Origin: Hydractinia symbiolongicarpus
Taxonomy: Eukaryota > Cnidaria > Hydrozoa > Anthoathecata > Hydractiniidae
Direction: 5' to 3'
Assembly (NCBI RefSeq): GCF_029227915.1
Contig: NC_079888.1
Span: forward strand, 6,087,001-6,151,000
DNA length: 64,000 bases
Under the pieces are notes generated by a model that had not been told where the DNA came from, did not search any database, and saw only the letters and a list, made by a program, of their open reading frames with translations. Position numbers and translations under genes: made by a program. This document shows positions 1-13,500 of this stretch, in pieces (position 1 is the stretch's first letter; every line of letters begins with the position of its first letter).

Positions 1-480
1 TTTGAATCTGGGTTTTGTTAGAAAATTTGATAATGTTCAGAGACATCTTTAGATTATATTTATAATTTCCTTCGTATTAAAAACAGACAAAAATAGAGAA
101 GGGGCGCTGGACCTCGTTGTGTCTGCGTTCTTTTTGTTGTTTTCCCCCACGTGGGTATTCTTGACGACGAATTTTATTGTTTACATGAGTACAGAAATGG
201 TAACATTTGCTGTGAATGTTTTTCTCCAATTTCATCTTGTTTCAATGGTTTTTCTGATATGAAAAGTAAATATAATACTCATGGAAATACTTCCATCAGT
301 GAATTCTGGTTTTCAGAAATTTATGATACTTGAAGTATAGCTAGATATAACGGAAAAATGAATTATTGTAATCATGAATGTTGAGTTTACATACAGTGTA
401 CATATGGCTCGAAAGCCCTTTTTTAGGTTATTTCCATATGTAGTACTTCATATCTATATGATCTATCACGAAATATATTA

Positions 481-516
481 CTACTACTACTGCTACTACT
501 ACTGCTACTACTACTG

Positions 517-549
<33 letters not shown>
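481..549. repeat. CTA/CTG trinucleotide microsatellite
   Basis: About 23 triplets of CTA with four CTG variants at regular spacing. It lies in non-coding flank DNA. Confidence 0.95.
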
Positions 550-902
550 ATAGAAATCCAAAAACAAAAAGCTAGGCTATATAGCTATATATATTTATTA
601 TCTCTTATTGCATAAGAGTTAACAAGTCATGTAATTTTAGTACAAGGAAGGCAGTTAATTTTATCAGGATGGTCCTTAAAGGATATTATATATGCACCTG
701 TCATGTCCATTTAAAAGGTGTAGATTTGATAACATAATAAGATCACTGTCTAGTTGGGGAAATTTTTCAAAAAGATTCCTGTGTGACACAAGTGGTAACT
801 TTAAACACTAGTGCCGCCATTGTGTTCCCTACTGGAATCAGAATATCCCAAAAAATTAGTAAGGCAAACCACAAAAAAATCAGTATATGTATATATATAT
901 AT

Positions 903-1368
903 GGTCACCCTCAAAAATATGATTGGTTAGCGTCACCTGACCGACTCACTTTGAAAGGCGAAAGTTGAGTCAGGGAGATGGTAAATTTGTAAAAAATAAA
1001 CCAAACAATCCACGAACAATCTTCGACATGCAACAAAATCCACCATTTACCTTTTCAGCGGTCCTCCGAATTGCAGTTGTTACATTCGAATGTTATTTTG
1101 ATAAGGGACTGCGCTGTGTTACTTAGTGCTATATTTTCCTGCTTCGCATTTATAAGGCAATGAAAACCATGGGAATGACGTTGACTGACAAAAATCGAAC
1201 TTGAAACGGAGGCTAAAAATACAGCTGGTGTACATTTAAAACGAATAACAAAATATGGCGGCTAAATATAGTATTTTTGTAATTTTTTGGGAACATTTTT
1301 TATACTACCGACCGACTCTTGTGATTAGAAATGACGCTAATTAAACATATATATTTTCAACGGTGGCC
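903..1368. mobile_element. Harbinger-like MITE, copy 1
   Basis: A 466-bp non-coding element. Its left end (GGTCACCCTCAAAAATAT) is an imperfect inverted match of its right end (GGCCACC... read on the minus strand), and both arms carry an internal TTAGCGTCA block and a nearby CCGACTC motif. It is flanked by TAT on both sides, a 3-bp target duplication. A longer, better-preserved relative lies at 25267-25793. The 3-bp duplication and the GGCC-type ends are typical of PIF/Harbinger elements. The superfamily call is inference because no transposase is present. Confidence 0.65.
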
Positions 1369-2179
1369 TATTTAAACTCACACATAAAAAAACCATATAT
1401 GCAGAGTACAGTTCTATTGCTGTATATAATAGGACAAAAATTACAAAACATATCATCATCATCATCTTTTTTCATGCTAGCATGGGTAAAATATGTGAAA
1501 ACATAGAGGTAGGTAGTAGCAGGGAGGGAGGGAGGGAGGAGGAAGAAAAACTACTAGAACTGAAAAAGAAAACCACGAGGCAACTTCAACTTAAGTACTA
1601 GTGGACTGCTGACCAAATTATATGCTGCTGACCAGAAAAGGCACATAGGTAAATGGTAAAGTAACTATGGGCAATAACAAACCAGAGAACAAACCTTTTC
1701 GGGCACAATTCGGAAAGTTTCAGACTGGTCCAGGCTTTTCCGGGCGGTTACAGATAAAAATCTTGAAAAAATTCCAAAAAAACGTCCGTACCCGCCCTCA
1801 CATATATAGCGCTTTCGACAATTCGTTTCTGGTGTTCACAGTAATTTCAATATAGTTGATAGGGACTGAAAAAATACTACTATAAACAATTGATTAAATG
1901 GTATTTATTTCGCATGTTAAGGTATTAATAACACTCGTGGTCATAATGTCCAATTCAAAGTTAGGGTGTTTTTCTTTTTATATATATTCGAATATCTTGC
2001 TCCCTGTCAAAGCAACATACTTTGCTGGAACAACAAGTCCGACCTCCCTTTTTCTCTTTCCAATCATTATATTGAGATCGATTAGTGTTTGCTTTTATTA
2101 TATTATACTTTTAGAAAGATATATATGTTGTGTTTATTAAAATCGTTGTTTTTAGCACACTAGATTTTTGCATAATTTT

Positions 2180-2605
2180 ATAATCCCCCCTCCCAAATAC
2201 GCTCCCTCCAACAAAACCTATTTTGACAAATACGCCCCCAAAAATAATTAACGGTATATATAATGTGTTTACAAGGGGCGAAATACGAAAGCACCAACAC
2301 TATGGACCCATGGTCATTAAGGACTTTTGTTTGTAAAAGTAAACCTACTCTGATAGACAATTAAAAGCCAGAATACATTTAAATGCTAAAATAAAATATC
2401 GCATTGGTTATTCTTTCTAAAAATGATCAGAGAATGGTGAATGTGTCAAAAAATATCTAGCCCTCCTGATCTAATCAGGAGTCTTTAATAGTAACCTAAA
2501 CTCATAATTAATAGTTTCTGGAAGTGGGGGCTTAATTTATCAAAATGGGTTTTGGGGGAGGGGGTTTATTCGGTAGGGGTGGTTATTTGGGAGTGGGGGC
2601 TTAAT
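2180..2605. mobile_element. Inverted-repeat element with C/G-rich ends
   Basis: The left end (TAATCCCCCCTCCCAAATA) is matched in inverted orientation by the right end around 2575-2605 (TATTTGGGAGTGGGGGCTTA). The similarity continues inward: CAAAACCTATTTTGACAAAT on the left against an inverted copy near 2535-2560. No coding capacity. This is probably a MITE; its superfamily is unknown. Confidence 0.5.
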
Positions 2606-3419
2606 CGATCATTTACGGTGTATATATATACTTTTCATATCATGCTATGCCTGATGCGTTATTTGACTAGGTAACCAGCTTATTTCCAAAAAATCAACTT
2701 TGAATAAGGGTTCAGGTTAATGGAAGTAATTTCCTTTTTGTGTATACCAAATTTACGTAATAAACTTATTTTTCGTTATTGCAAAATATGCAACAAGTGA
2801 AAATGTAACTTTGTATGCAAGTTTCACAACGTAACATAACAATGATATAACTAAAATGGTTTGATTTAGGATCACAAAAGACGACAGTCTGAGTGGAAGT
2901 TTGGTTTTTCTGTGATCACTAGGATTTTGATTGAGCAAGCAATAATAGCAAATAAAAGCTTCATTACGATTCTTTTGAAAATTTTAAAATGGGACCACAC
3001 AAAGCCTTAAATATTGTCACAGTTAGTTTTAAAACCATGAAAACAATGCCATTTAAAGAAGCTAATTTTTCTTGAACAAGCAATAATGGCAACAAAATGG
3101 ACCTTTATTAGAGACAAACAAATGATTCCAGCAATGGATTTTTTACTGCATACACTGTTGGCACTTTAATATTTGGGTGGCAACATGAATATGGATGTGA
3201 CCCCTTATGGTCTTTTACCATGCCTGCTGCACAAATAGAGCCCGAATAAACAGAGAAAACACTGTGACTTGAATCACTTATTCTCAGCCTATATAATGTT
3301 CTTACAGTACCGCTCGAATGTAACTTTACATGTACACGAATATTTACAAAAAATACAATTGGTCTCTGGGAAATGGAAACAAACAAAATAAAAACATTGT
3401 TTTAATGTCCAGATGCTCG

Positions 3420-3735
3420 ACCTAAGAACGAAAAGCGTCGATAAAAATGCTTTTGAGATAGAGTTTTAAACATTTAAGAACAAAAAGAGGCGAAAGAAAT
3501 GGCTTTTTGGATCGCCTTTTAAGAATTTAAGAAAGAAGAATGGCAATAGAAAAGCTTTGTAGATCGCATTTTAAAAGTTTAAGAACACAAATCGGCGATA
3601 GTAATGGTTTTTTAGATCGCATTTTAAAAGTTAAAAAACAAAGAGCGGCGATAGAAAAGCTTTGTTAGATCGCATTGTAAAAACTTAGAACGGCAATAGA
3701 AAAGCTTCGTTAGATCACGTTTTAAAATTTTAAAA
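3420..3735. repeat. Degenerate ~55-bp tandem repeat
   Basis: About six diverged copies of a unit containing the landmarks GGCGATAGAAAAGC, TTAGATCGCATTTTAAAA and TTTAAGAACA. Spacing varies between copies. No coding potential is visible. Confidence 0.7.
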
Positions 3736-4490
3736 GCGAATCAATACCCATATATAATGATTTAACTTTAATGTGCTGTGTGCGTTCATTTTTCTAAAAT
3801 AATATATTTCAATAACCTTTGCTATCTTTAACACTTTTAAACAATAACATGCATTTTACATGTGACAACAAAAGATTTCATCGCATCTTATTGTTATGAC
3901 TCACACACGATGACAACAATAGAAATAAATTAAGTTTGTGTGTAAACAAAAGATATGTGAAGGGTTTATTTTGTAGACATAAGATTGTTACACGAGGTCG
4001 TAAAACTCGCGTACATGTAAAGTTACATTCAAGCGGGACTGTATGTCAATAACAAGATGATTTAAACATTGCAAAGTTTGATGTTAATAAATATCATGTT
4101 TTTTCTCTATGTGTTTATTTTCCTATCTTAAAATATGACAAAACAACCACATGTTTGGTTGGATGACAAAAAATTGCCTCAGGATAGCCACAAAGTGAGA
4201 CATCAGGGGATGGAAAATGCAATAGAATCCACATTTTAAACTCAACCAAGAAGAAGTCACGTATGCTTGAGACATTAATAAATGTGTTGCTGTTGGAGGC
4301 AACTACTTTCTAAAAAGAATTTATTCTTTGATATTTAGTTGCTTTACTGTTGTGTTCTCCATTTTCACATTTCTGATATTTTTATTTTGAACTTTGGCAA
4401 GCAAAAGTGGTTACTTCTACGATATGTGAGCTGTATTATTCCCTGTTAATGCACAGATGGAGGTGAATTGATTTGTAGTGTCAAAAGTAA

Positions 4491-4501
4491 TTTTTTGCAG
4501 G
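4491..4501 (+). promoter_or_regulatory. 3' splice acceptor 37 nt upstream of start codon
   Basis: A T-rich tract ending in TTTTTTGCAG sits 37 nt before the ATG at 4538, and no upstream coding exon was found. It is either the acceptor of a 5'-UTR intron or a spliced-leader trans-splice site. Confidence 0.45.
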
Positions 4502-4537
4502 TAAACCAAAAAATGAATTCTTTTGCACTTCATCATA

Positions 4538-7500
4538 ATGTTCTCATTCAAGCAGGAAGTACTGTTTTTCTTTGATGATGAAGTCTCATTTCCATACTTT
4601 ACAAAAAGAGGAAGAAAACCAAAAGAGTCTTTACCCACAAATTTGCAAGAAGTACGGTCAGTTGAAGTAGAGGATAAGCTAAACACTTTTTTAAATAAAC
4701 AAAAACGCAAGCCTCTGATAAACAATTTAAACTTGGTATTTTTAAAGAAGAAACAAGGTGGTAAGACCAATCTTCATGAAGATGCTGCAAAACAACAAGG
4801 AGTAAAAAAAAAATCTAAGAAAGCCAAGAAAATAGCAAAAGTTTTTTTGGAACACTTTATTGACAGCGAAGATGAAGACGATGGAAAGTTTTTGTTTGAA
4901 GAAACCAAATTTTCTGCCACACATATCCTATCTCAGTTAGGAAAACTATTGGATATAATTAATTGTAAAGTTAAAGAAGTCTTACTTTTGGAAAAGAAAG
5001 TTGAAACTCCAAAGGCCAATTTAAAATTTCAGCAAAATAATTCTAATTTGATTTGGGATTTTAACAATAACTTACAAATACCCAAGAAGCGTACCGATAG
5101 CACTGTCTTTATTGACATTAATTTGCCAGAAAATATTATTTATTTAGTCAAGTTAGAATATAGAGATTTAATTAAACATACAGTTTACACATCTAGAGCA
5201 TGGCAGACTCAAGCATATAAAGATATTGTTGAAAATCCACCTAATCCACAAATAAAAAATATTGATTCCGGAGTATTTTCGATTCCACCAACAGCTATGA
5301 GTGGCGTATATATTAAATCAGACTCAGAGGATGAGAAAATAGAGAAGCTCCGAAAAAATAAAGTTAAATTAGAACTTTCTCATTCAGTTTTGAATAATAA
5401 ATTAAGTAAGGAAAGTGGAATGACCAGCGATTCTGATGGACCAGCTATTATTGCATATCGTCGAGAAACAATGTCTCCTTTACATAACGTGCCAAGGCCT
5501 AAAACAAGATTTGAGACATACTATTCTGCAGAAAAAGGTATATTTGTTTTGATTCTAATTAAGACTTACATCAATTACATCAATTCCTTTGGCATTTTTT
5601 TCTTTCATTTTTAAAGATTCTGACATTAAGAAGATTAGCATTGTAAAAGAGCATAAAGAAAAGGAGGATAAAATTGAAGATGGTTAGTATATTGACTATG
5701 TTGTACTTAAAAAAGATTTTTCAATTTAACTTATGCAGTATAAGCAAATATCGAAATTCTCTACTATTTCGTAAATGTTTTTACCAACTTATTTGGTGAT
5801 GACCTCACAGCCTAAATTGTGTGTGCCCGTTAGCCATAAAATTTTTTGTGCCGACTTGTAATTCGTTCTAACACAAGCTTGTCCACCAATATCGTTTTAA
5901 CTTTTAGTTATTTCTGTTTCTTAATTTCTAGTTTAAATAGTTTTGTTTTATTCAAAATGCTTTCTCTTTAGTACCCATTCCACCACTGAACCAGCAAATG
6001 ATAAGCTTTGCAGTGTCATCAAGAGTTTGTCACGAAAAAGGTTATCATTTATGTTATATATATATAAAGCATTCAGTACTGTGAAATTCAGATAAAAACA
6101 AGTAGTTTTGACATGAGGAGGAGATTTTATTTAATGACAGAAGAGTTCTCAACAAATACAAAAATTTTAACAAATAAAAACAACAAATAAAAAAATTTTC
6201 TTCAAAAAACTATGCAGGGGTTGATAAATTACTATATTGGCCCTTGTGTAGTGCAAAAAGTGATCAAATGTTTATCTATGCTTTGCACAAAAAGGGTATT
6301 TTATATATACATCAACATTATTTGTTATTTTGCATGCTGCTACTGACATTTTACATATTATTTTTTCATAATATTTTTATTTGAAAGTAATTTTTCACTG
6401 TATCTTTGTTATTTGAAAAAGCTTTCTCCACATTGATCATAATATAATTTTAAATATCATTATGCATTATATAATATTATGACCATGATTCTATTTGCCA
6501 AAGATGGTTAGCTGCGAACAATGACTTATAAGTATTTATTTTCAAATTCTTCTACCCTGGTTCTTGCCAAAAAAACACAATCTCACACAGCAAAGATGTA
6601 CGAAGAATTCTATGCATGTGTACGTTGCCACAAAAATGTGAAATATGTTAAATAATAATAAATAATAATAATGAATGATAATATTAAATAAGTAATAATA
6701 ATAATGATGTTAATCTGTATACAAATGTTCAAAGGAAAAAATAATGTTAACTTGTGAAACAACTACTTTCATTTTACCAACTTGTAGCCTTGTGGTAGAG
6801 CGTTTGCTTCCAGTGCGGAAGGTCTTGGGTTCAAACCCCGGCCGAGTCATGCCTAAGACTATAAAAGTGTAAATCTTCCCTTTCTGCTTAGGGCTTAGCA
6901 TGAGAATAGGATTGATATTTTAGGTGGTTGTCTAGTTGAGCGATTGCTGTGCTTGCACAAGTTTTGTAGCTCAAATGGGAGCTTTAAATGCGTTAGGACC
7001 CCCTTTGCAGGACCCTCTTTGGAAGCAGTACCAATAGGAATTGAAGAGGCTATTCTGGGTAAAAAATTTCAATAATAATAATATAATAATCTTTTGGTAT
7101 AAAGCACAATCTTTGTCTGTATTTACGTCACTGTTTAGGCTTTTTAATGTCAAGAAAGCCCAGTTTCTTTTCTTGGCCAGAGTAATATTTGTTGGAAGGT
7201 AGAATTTGTTGTATTATTTAGGTTTTTCTGTATGCTTATTTTTGGAAGCATTTATTTGAGTATGCACATTTTTTTGAGTTTTTACCTGGTACTTTTAAAA
7301 TTGAAATTGTTGCGAAAAACTTGAATAAAATATATCACACCTCAATAGCTTCTCATCTCATTTCTTTCCTAATTTAATTTTAGGTTGGGTTGTACAACCC
7401 TCAGTATTTAATGATCCTGAACACCAGACTTTGTTAGTATGGGCCAGAGGAAGACTGCAACAAGCCATGAAACAGAAGTTAGTAATTCCTCAATTAATTT

Positions 7501-10500
7501 GTTTGGTACAAATAAATCAGTAAAAATAAATGCCTAAGCATGTTTATAATTTGAAAGTATGTTTATTGACAAGTTCTACATTTAGTGTTTGATCAGTTAT
7601 AAAAACATTTTGCACAAAGGAAAATAAAAAACAGTAAGAAATTAAATATTTTCATATATTATCTAAGTATCCCTTTTAGAATTAGTGAAGCAAAGCATTG
7701 TTTGTACTTAAAACAATGTTGGCCATCATGTTAATACTTCCATAATGCAGACATTCTAAACTGCTAAAAAGCACATTTTCAATGTTTCTACGTTTGCAAA
7801 CTTTTGGCTATGGAGCATTCATCAGGCAATCCGCTTTACCATTTCGTAAAATGACCAAAAAACTGCTATTTTTTCAAAAAATATGAACGAAATTATAGGT
7901 TCCACCTAGAACTAAATTTAGTCAAATTGCCTAAAGTCTCCACCTATATCACAGAACTGACAGATTGGTAGTGTCATCAATTTGTAATTTCATTAAAAGC
8001 ACATGATTGTCAAATTAGGCAATTTTTGAAGAGTTATTATTAAATGTGTCAGTGGATTCTTTCACAAGACTTGTAGCTAGTTTTATTTATTAATAAATCT
8101 GTAATAAAATAGTGAGCTTAGTTGTAAAAATGGCCTAAAACATCATTATAAACTTTTTATATCTTTTTTAAAAGGTTTTACAAAGTGTGTTTCTCAAACA
8201 TTTTTCTTAACATTTAGGGAGCAGGAAGAACTTGAAGCTGCACAGAGTTTGAAAACACTTACAGAGTGCTCTTGTAGATATTACGGAGATACAAAATATG
8301 AAATACAAATAAGGTACAAACAAGGTACTGCTCAAGCTAAACGTCTGAGAGAACAAAAACAACAGGAGGAAAAGGTTCCATTTATGATGACACTTTCTGA
8401 TGGTACTATCACTATCCTGTATCTTTTCATTTGCTGCATGACAAGGGTAGTTTACTTAGCGATGTGAGATTCATAATAAACAATGATAAACAGCTTAGAA
8501 ATGTATTTGGCAAAAAAAAATAAAAAAATAAAAAATAAACGTATATAATTAAGACATATGAAATACTTTATTGAAACAACTTTCTTTCCTCTTGTTATAT
8601 ATCTATATTGTTATATATCTCTTTAATAATAGCTGTATTTTGTCTATCTCTGCGCGGAGCCTCCACTGAGTTAGAAAAACGTGCTACGAAAACACAAATA
8701 TCAAATGCGATATATTTTTATCTAATTTGTTGCGACGGGTAAATTTAAAGAACGGACGAACCCGTTGATTTTTCCACGGGTTAACGACTAGTCTATATTA
8801 TAATGCCTGTATATGTCTGTCTGTCTGTCATGCAAAATAGTGGCTTAGCTGCGCGAGTAGCAAGACGGGCGCAATGCGGTATAAAAAGGACGGATTGTAA
8901 GCTGTGGATTTTTTCACTGGCTTACAACTAGTGTTAATATATAATATGTTATTCTATTCTGTCTGCTTCTCTACATAACACGAGGCAAATTTTCTGGTGT
9001 CATATTTATGCTATTTGCTATTGTAATAGATGTTGGCTTGCATCAACAGTGAAGCTTTTTTCACCTGCTACATTTTCATTGTTACTCACAATCACCATTT
9101 GTTTGAACAGGACACAAAATCAAATCAATTTAGACATTTTTTAATAAAAATGGGTTGTCACTTTTAGCAACAACAAATCCGACGTAACATTTTTGCGTGT
9201 TGTCAATCAGAAAGCAGTAATTGTGCAAAATGTTTTTCTTTTTGCTTATTATGTTACCTGTTGTACAGATGTATGGCAACATGATAATTTGTTAGATGAT
9301 TGTGACAAAATTAAATTTGTTACTATTGCCTTGTGATGTTTTTACCTCAAGTTGCCTTAATAAATTGTTAGTTATCCATCTGGCAAAACTGCTGTTATCA
9401 GTTCTGCGTCTGCTAGGGGTAATTACACCTTTGTTTATGATGGCAGCGAGAAATCTAGATTGCTTGCACATTTTACTCCCATTGGACGTGGAGTTTGTTA
9501 TCATAAAAATGGACAAATTTTGTAAGTTATTAAAGTTGTGTGTAGTCATATTTTTTAAGGTTGTATAAAGAGGATATAAATATTATACCTTATGCACATA
9601 TAAATATATTTAAAAGACAAATAACATTTTCTCTTTACTCACTATAGTGTATAAATATTTGGTTATTTTACCAAAATTTGGTTATTTTCTCTATTCTTTT
9701 GAAAACTGGTTCCCATGATTTTTAAGGTCTAAAAGATTTCACATTTGCCATTGTTTATACTATTTATTTGAATCACTTTTGAAACACAACGAGGTGAGAA
9801 AACGTTCATATGGCATATAGCGTAACTTGTTTCAGTAATATCATGTAATGTCTTGATTCAACCATATTAGCTTGTTTAAATGGCGGTAACTGTTAGGAAA
9901 ACTGATGCTTTTTAGGGGCGAAATTTAAACATGTTAAAATGCAATTTTTTATTACGAAATCTTTTAGCTTTCCAGGTCCTTGTTAAAAAAACAAGAACCT
10001 TTTATTGTTTAAAGCATACCTCCCACAAAAAAAAAACAAGTGGGGCATCTATTTTCATATATTTAAAAAATCCTTATTGGTTCTTGAGATATCTCTTGAA
10101 AGTTTCACTATGGAAGACGGAATTTTAAAGTTGTGAACTAGATCTAAGACTTGATCTATGATTGTTATTATTGAGCATAACAACTATTAAATATTATGTA
10201 AAATGTTCAAAACACTTAACTAAATGGTCAAAGTGATTTTAATAATCCGGTGTGACTTGTTAAAACTATAAAGTACGATACCTTGCTCAAAACTAGTTCA
10301 TGAAGTCATGTTAGTTTCGTTGTAGGTAACTTCTGTAAATTCATGCTCATTGTGTAATTTTAGATTTATATCGATGAGTAAATTTGGTTTTTGCCATGAT
10401 GAGGTAACTTTTTGTTTATTCTTTTTGAAAATCAAGTACGTTCTGTGAGTAATGTTTAAGGGGCTGTTTGTAAAACAGGAAGTAAGACTTCACAATGATG

Positions 10501-13500
10501 AAAATGTTTTATATGCTAATCTATTATTATTTATTACTTGCAGTTTGTGTAATTTACTAGAATTACTGTGTAGTTAATTATATAGATAAATATTTATTTC
10601 ACTTTCTTTCGCTTGTATTTCTACAAATAAGAAATGATACAATTTTATCTTTATAAAAATGATAACAGCTGTAATTTTTACCATTGCTTGAAAATATCGA
10701 TTTTTTTAAAATACCCTTGGTTGCCCTTTTTGTTGGTGTTAATAGGGAATTAGAACTGAATGATATTGGTGGCATTTTTGAACTGAGTGGTGTTGGAGGT
10801 ACTTTGTGACTTGGTGGTAATGGTGGTATTTTGGGGCTTTTTGGTATTGGTGGTGGTGGTACTAAAGTTGGACTCCCACTGATGAATTTATATATCCACG
10901 GTAAATAATGTCGAACTATCACATAGACTCCATATTTATGTTTTGTTCCACATCCTTCCCCCCAACTTGTGATGCCATTCAACACCCATTTACCTGTCCT
11001 TTTTGAGTTGCATTGAAGAGGTCCTCCTGAATCACCTTGACAAGTGTCTGCGCTACCATTTACATAACCAGCACAAAACATATTACCTGTTAATCGACCT
11101 TTATATGATTTCTCATGATTGCAAACACCAAAATTAATGACAGGGACATTCACCTTCTTTAAAATATTTGATGCTGAAGACTCATTAGAACCTGTTTTTC
11201 CCCAACCAGTTATAGTACAAATTTTGCCTGGGAACTCAAGATCAAGGAAGTGTGGCAAGCATATTGTGTTGACATACTTGTTAAGTACAGCTGGTCTTGA
11301 TAGTTCAATCATGGCGATGTCGTTATCATCTGTTATAGGATCATATTTGGCATGAAGAATGATCTTCTTAATGGTTATCACTTGTTCTTTGATTCCAACT
11401 GAATCTCTGGCGTGATCTCCTAGTGAATTTAAAAAAGCTTCTTTAGAAGTAAATGAATATTTCTGGTCTTTGGCTGATTTTAAGGGAATCTGTGAAGTAT
11501 GTGTACAATAAGGAGGGAAGAGGAGTGAGACTAAAAGCATAGTACAGGTGCATAAAAGAAGAAGGGAAGAATTTCATAAGTGCTTCATATGCACTTCGAC
11601 CATCTATACTTGCATACATGGATAGGGACAGTATGCTGAAAATAATCAATTTGGTACGTAAGAACTTTATGGATCCCCCCTTAATAAAGGTTTGATATGA
11701 TGTCTTACTAGAGTGTATGATACTCTTACCTAGCGTGACGTTGTAATAAATCGCCTTTACACCATGAACAAAACAATGTGCAGCAGTGATTACAAACTTT
11801 GGGTTTATTAAAGAACCTCCACAGACATGTTTTCCTTTGCTTATACCAACTCTCCACTGTATAGCTGCTTGCCATGGGAATTCATGTTCAACACTTTCCA
11901 CACCTCCGACTATGCGTTTAGAAATTGCATTCTGTCCACATTGTGAACGAACTAAGAGATAATTAAAAATATATAATAATTCTTGCTATTTGTAGAATGA
12001 TCTTGTTACTAAAACCGAGAGAAGACAAACTCTAAGAAAACCCTTTTTATTTATCATTCTATTAATGTACGAATTTATAATTTTCCATTTATGCGCAAGA
12101 TAAATGGATGTAAAATTTAAAATTTAGAATATGCACCATTATTCAACCCAGTAAAATTAGCAATCCCCAGTATATTATTAGATTTGACCTGATGCAGTTT
12201 CATTAGCTTCTAAGAAATAAATTTGCTATATATATACATTATTTTGTTTTGATATAAATATCCAAAAAAGAAGACTGGCTGTATATTTCTGTTGTAGCCA
12301 GCCCCACTACACAGGGTAATAACACAGTATTCTTGGTTGATATCTGAAGAAGCCTGAAGCTGAAGTATGTGTTTTCTTGCATGGTTTTGAGTTTAAAGTT
12401 TTGAATTATCCCCACTGGAGTGTAAACCGAATTATTTACAATGATGTACATAAGCTTACCTGTTGTTAAAGAAGTAGATAGAATGGTAATCTGAAAAATT
12501 AAAAAGTTTGGTTTATGTAAGTTTGAAAACATTATTAATGTTATTGATATCTGAAATGTTATTTTATTTTTGTTTTTGCGTCACCTTTTAGTCACCAAGT
12601 CAATAATAACAACAAAAATGCTTCTGTGGTTGTGCAATAAAAACAATAAAATTTTAAAATAAAGTGAGGTGTGATGATAAAGATTTTTTCGTCAAAAGAA
12701 TTTTGTAGTAAAGCTAGGGGAAAAGAGAAATCCGGCGAAGATCGAATATTTTTACAAGAAAATCATTATAATGAAAGAAAATTTTAGCAATTTCACAGGA
12801 TGCATTTTTTATTCCTATTTTATATGGCCTACCATGATCGCATTAATAAGAAATAGATTCAGGTACCAACATTCAAAACTGGTGGTTATGAAGAAAAGAA
12901 CTAATCTTTTTTTTTAAGTAGTGATTTTAATATCAGATTTTTATAACACTAAAACATGAAAGTATATAGAATTGTGAAAAGTTTATTCAAACAAGTCAAA
13001 GATTTTAATTTCTAGGAGTTTCCTTAGAACTATAGAGTGCTAAGTGCATAGATGTGCCAGCTGATTTTTATCAGGGTTCCCACACCTCCTCATAACTCCT
13101 TAAATCTCCTTAAATATAAAAAGTCTCCTCAATTCTCCTCAAACGCCCTCACTTTTTTTGGAAATTTAGATTTTCTTCTCAAATCTCCTCAAAAGTATTT
13201 CGACATTTGGTTATTTTTTATATATGCTAGTTATTATTTATTTTGAATTACCACAATTTGTGGTTGCTGTGGCCTGCAAACATTATTTGTTGTTGTTGTG
13301 TTTGTATTTAAAGCACAGTTTCTTAGTTATCTTTTGTAAGAAAATATTGAGATGCCAGTCTGTGTTCCTTGATTTTTAAAAGTGCAAGTTTTTCTCCTTT
13401 AATCTCCTTAATTTTGTTAACAAAAGCTCCTCAGAAGTCACAAAAACCTCCTCAAAAGTCCTCAAATCTTCTCAAATGTTGTTTTGAAAAAAGAGTGGGA

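Larger units (their letters stand above)
1..4500. other. Gene-free flank, 1-4.5 kb
   Basis: No coding exon could be supported here on either strand: open frames are at most about 90 codons and none resembles a known family or is flanked by matching splice sites in phase. The stretch holds a CTA microsatellite (481-549), a Harbinger-like foldback element (903-1368), an ATC run near 1453 and a GGGA run near 1525, a G/C-rich inverted-repeat element (2180-2605) and a degenerate ~55-bp tandem repeat (about 3420-3735). The promoter of the FAM194-domain gene presumably lies at its right-hand end, but no core element is recognisable. Confidence 0.6.

Noticed and set aside
151-333. 60-codon open frame near the left edge
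   Set aside because: No ATG start in good context, no splice acceptor in phase and no recognisable similarity; expected by chance.
481-549. Regularly spaced CTA/CTG repeat, and the 19-bp and 43-bp arrays, considered as CRISPR-like
   Set aside because: They are simple tandem repeats with no unique spacers, in a eukaryotic genome; no cas genes.
12239-12532. 97-codon minus-strand frame starting MFSNLHKP
   Set aside because: It reads through the donor at 12459 into intron; the 31-nt exon inside it is real but the rest is not. The start at 13563 gives a better signal peptide.
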